Assembly (NCBI RefSeq): GCF_900604285.1
Contig: NZ_UWNY01000001.1
Span: 248,001 to 312,000, forward strand
Origin: Varibaculum vaginae
GTDB taxonomy: Bacteria; Actinomycetota; Actinomycetes; Actinomycetales; Actinomycetaceae
Length of the DNA stretch: 64,000 nucleotides
Reading direction: 5' to 3'
Shown here: piece by piece, positions 62,880 through 64,000 of the stretch
Layout: each line of letters starts with the position of its first letter
Numbering within the stretch: the first letter of the stretch is position 1
Translations under genes and position numbers: made by a program
Notes under the pieces: model-generated
Database searches by the model: none
Seen by the model: the letters and a program-made list of their open reading frames with translations, nothing else
What the model was told of the DNA's origin: nothing

Positions 62880-63404
62880 CTATTCGTCTTCTGATTCCGG
62901 ACCTACTTCAGTAGGGTAAATAACTACTGCCCGGTTCGGGGCCTGACCTTGCGAACCAGAATATACACCTTCTCTGGCCGCTACATCATGACATACTTTA
63001 CGTTCAAACGGATTCATAGGCTCTAGACGTACCGGTTCTCCGTTGGTTTTTGCCTTAGTGATTGCCTCTTCCGCAATAGCCCGCAACTCTTGTTTGCGCT
63101 CCTCGCGATAACCCACGATATCCAACATTAAACGAGAATGTTCTCCGGTCTTTTGCGAAACTGCCAAGCGGGTTAAATCCTGGAGCGCTTCTAAAATCTC
63201 GCCCTCTTTACCTACTAAACGCTTCAGGTCGGGAACATCCTGTGAATCCGCGACCACATCTACACTGGCACGATCGTGTTCCACATCAATTTCTAAATCC
63301 CCGCCTAAATCGGCAATATCGAGTAATTCTTCCAAATAATCGGCGGCGATATCGCCTTCTTCTTCCAAAGCCGATACCCGGTCTGGGGATTCCTCTTCGC
63401 TCAT
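62880..63404 (-). CDS. jag: Jag/KhpB RNA-binding protein (KH + R3H)
   Basis: A 174-residue protein from the ATG at 63404, which has AGAGGAATAAAA upstream; a start at 63434 is less likely. An acidic N-terminal third leads to a KH domain (VPDLKRLVGKEGEILEALQDLTRLA) and a C-terminal R3H domain (EPMNPFERKVCHDVAAREGV, with the R-x3-H-type core, then GQAPNRAVVIYP). It binds RNA with KhpA and influences cell elongation and division in Gram-positive bacteria. It lies directly after yidC. Confidence 0.94.
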   Translation of the reverse strand: MSEEESPDRVSALEEEGDIAADYLEELLDIADLGGDLEIDVEHDRASVDVVADSQDVPDLKRLVGKEGEILEALQDLTRLAVSQKTGEHSRLMLDIVGYREERKQELRAIAEEAITKAKTNGEPVRLEPMNPFERKVCHDVAAREGVYSGSQGQAPNRAVVIYPTEVGPESEDE

Positions 63405-63439
63405 TATTTTTATTCCTCTCTTAACTACCTGCAATAATC

Positions 63440-64000
63440 CTATCGGTTATTCCGCCGATTTCTACCGGTATTATTCTTCCTACGCGCCTGGCGGCGTTTC
63501 GCTTTTTCTTGTTCACTAAGCCCGCCACTCTGACGACGCCGTTTAGCTTGGGCGTCCCGCTGCGCCCGGGTAAGTCGTTTAGGTTGTGCCTGGGCGTTGC
63601 GTACCCCGGGTTTCATCCCTTCCTGTTGTTCTGCAGCCTTTTTTTGTAAAGCCGTCATCATTCGGGACTGTTTTACCGGTTTCCTAGGTTTTTCTTCTAG
63701 CTCTAGATCTTGAGCTTTCTTATGTAACCGATCCTGAGTCTTTTTATGGAGCTCAACACCTTCACGCAGTACCTCGCCATTTTCCAGCTCTGCGAAGGGA
63801 TCATCATTACCTTGGCGATTAGCTTTAACCTCTTGCCGCAAACCCTTAGCTACATCCTCACCAGTTAGCCCCATTTGGGAAAGCTTCCGATTATATTCTG
63901 CTAAAGTTTCCGCCTTAAATTTATCGTATTGAACCTGATGACGGCGCATTTGGGCATCATGTGCGGGAGAACCGGGCGTCGGCAAATAATGCATGACAAA
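63440..64000 (-). CDS. yidC: Membrane protein insertase YidC, C-terminal part, truncated by window edge
   Basis: The frame is open to the window end, and the visible 186 residues start FVMHYLPTPGSPA, which is the end of the last membrane segment and loop of YidC. The rest is a hydrophilic, strongly basic C-terminal extension (QAKRRRQSGGLSEQEK, then RRQARRKN), common in actinobacterial YidC and thought to contact ribosomes. The ATG at 63994 is internal, so this is not a complete gene. yidC inserts proteins into the membrane with or without SecYEG. Neighbouring rnpA, rpmH and dnaA probably lie beyond the edge. Confidence 0.88.
   Translation of the reverse strand, partial: FVMHYLPTPGSPAHDAQMRRHQVQYDKFKAETLAEYNRKLSQMGLTGEDVAKGLRQEVKANRQGNDDPFAELENGEVLREGVELHKKTQDRLHKKAQDLELEEKPRKPVKQSRMMTALQKKAAEQQEGMKPGVRNAQAQPKRLTRAQRDAQAKRRRQSGGLSEQEKAKRRQARRKNNTGRNRRNNR

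Overview
The window looks like the replication-origin flank of a mid-GC actinobacterial chromosome. Markers for this are Lsr2, a SenX3/RegX3-type pair beside pst, the DUF3566 gene after gyrA followed by tRNA-Ile and tRNA-Ala, a TopA with a lysine-rich tail, a DciA-type (DUF721) gene after recF, a Flp-pilin/TadE trio beside an MrfA-type helicase, and yidC-jag-rsmG-parA-parB. Base composition is moderate for the phylum. The mix of class III ribonucleotide reductase, a CAP-domain exoprotein and few metabolic genes suggests a host-associated, facultatively or strictly anaerobic member of the Actinomycetaceae (for example Varibaculum, Mobiluncus or Actinotignum relatives). The genus is an inference.

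Layout. 1-3.5 kb (+): tail of an S9 peptidase, then an iron/siderophore-type ABC importer. 3.5-4.2 kb: hairpins, a small repeat module, tRNA-Ala and tRNA-Ile. 4.3-9.8 kb (-): DUF3566, gyrA, gyrB. 10.1-16.1 kb (-): RegX3-like regulator, SenX3-like kinase without membrane segments, pstBACS, with two candidate PHO boxes. 16.3-20.2 kb (-): methyltransferase, dciA-like, recF, dnaN. 20.4-25.3 kb (-): five-gene peptide ABC importer, at the place where dnaA would normally precede dnaN. 25.4-25.7 kb: a folded element, a perfect DnaA box, copies of the tRNA-linked repeat and tRNA-Lys.

25.9-29.9 kb (+): purT, lsr2, gpmA and a sugar-importer ATPase with a structured leader. 30.1-31.9 kb (-): secreted CAP protein. 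32.6-35.3 kb (+): topA. 35.4-40.4 kb (-): LRV-type membrane protein, nrdG-nrdD with paired NrdR boxes, PAP2 phosphatase. 40.5-44 kb: MrfA-type helicase facing the pilin/TadE genes. 44.1-52.2 kb: hemL, two exported proteins with C-terminal membrane anchors, hisC-type aminotransferase, purB. 52.3-57.8 kb: HMA metal-binding protein, DedA, a large flippase with an internal degenerate kinase domain, DsbA/CcdA pair. 57.9-64 kb: aminotransferase-ddl facing parB-parA-rsmG-jag-yidC, with two perfect parS sites inside parB.

How it fits together. The replication genes (dnaN, recF, dciA, gyrBA) and the segregation genes (parAB, parS) both run leftward but are about 40 kb apart, and dnaA is not in the window. 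dnaA and oriC probably lie to the right, beyond yidC-rnpA-rpmH, so the dnaN-gyrA block appears relocated and inverted relative to the usual dnaA-dnaN-recF-gyrB-gyrA order, with the phosphate system and a methyltransferase inserted in it. I did not find a CRISPR array, prophage, transposase or defence island.
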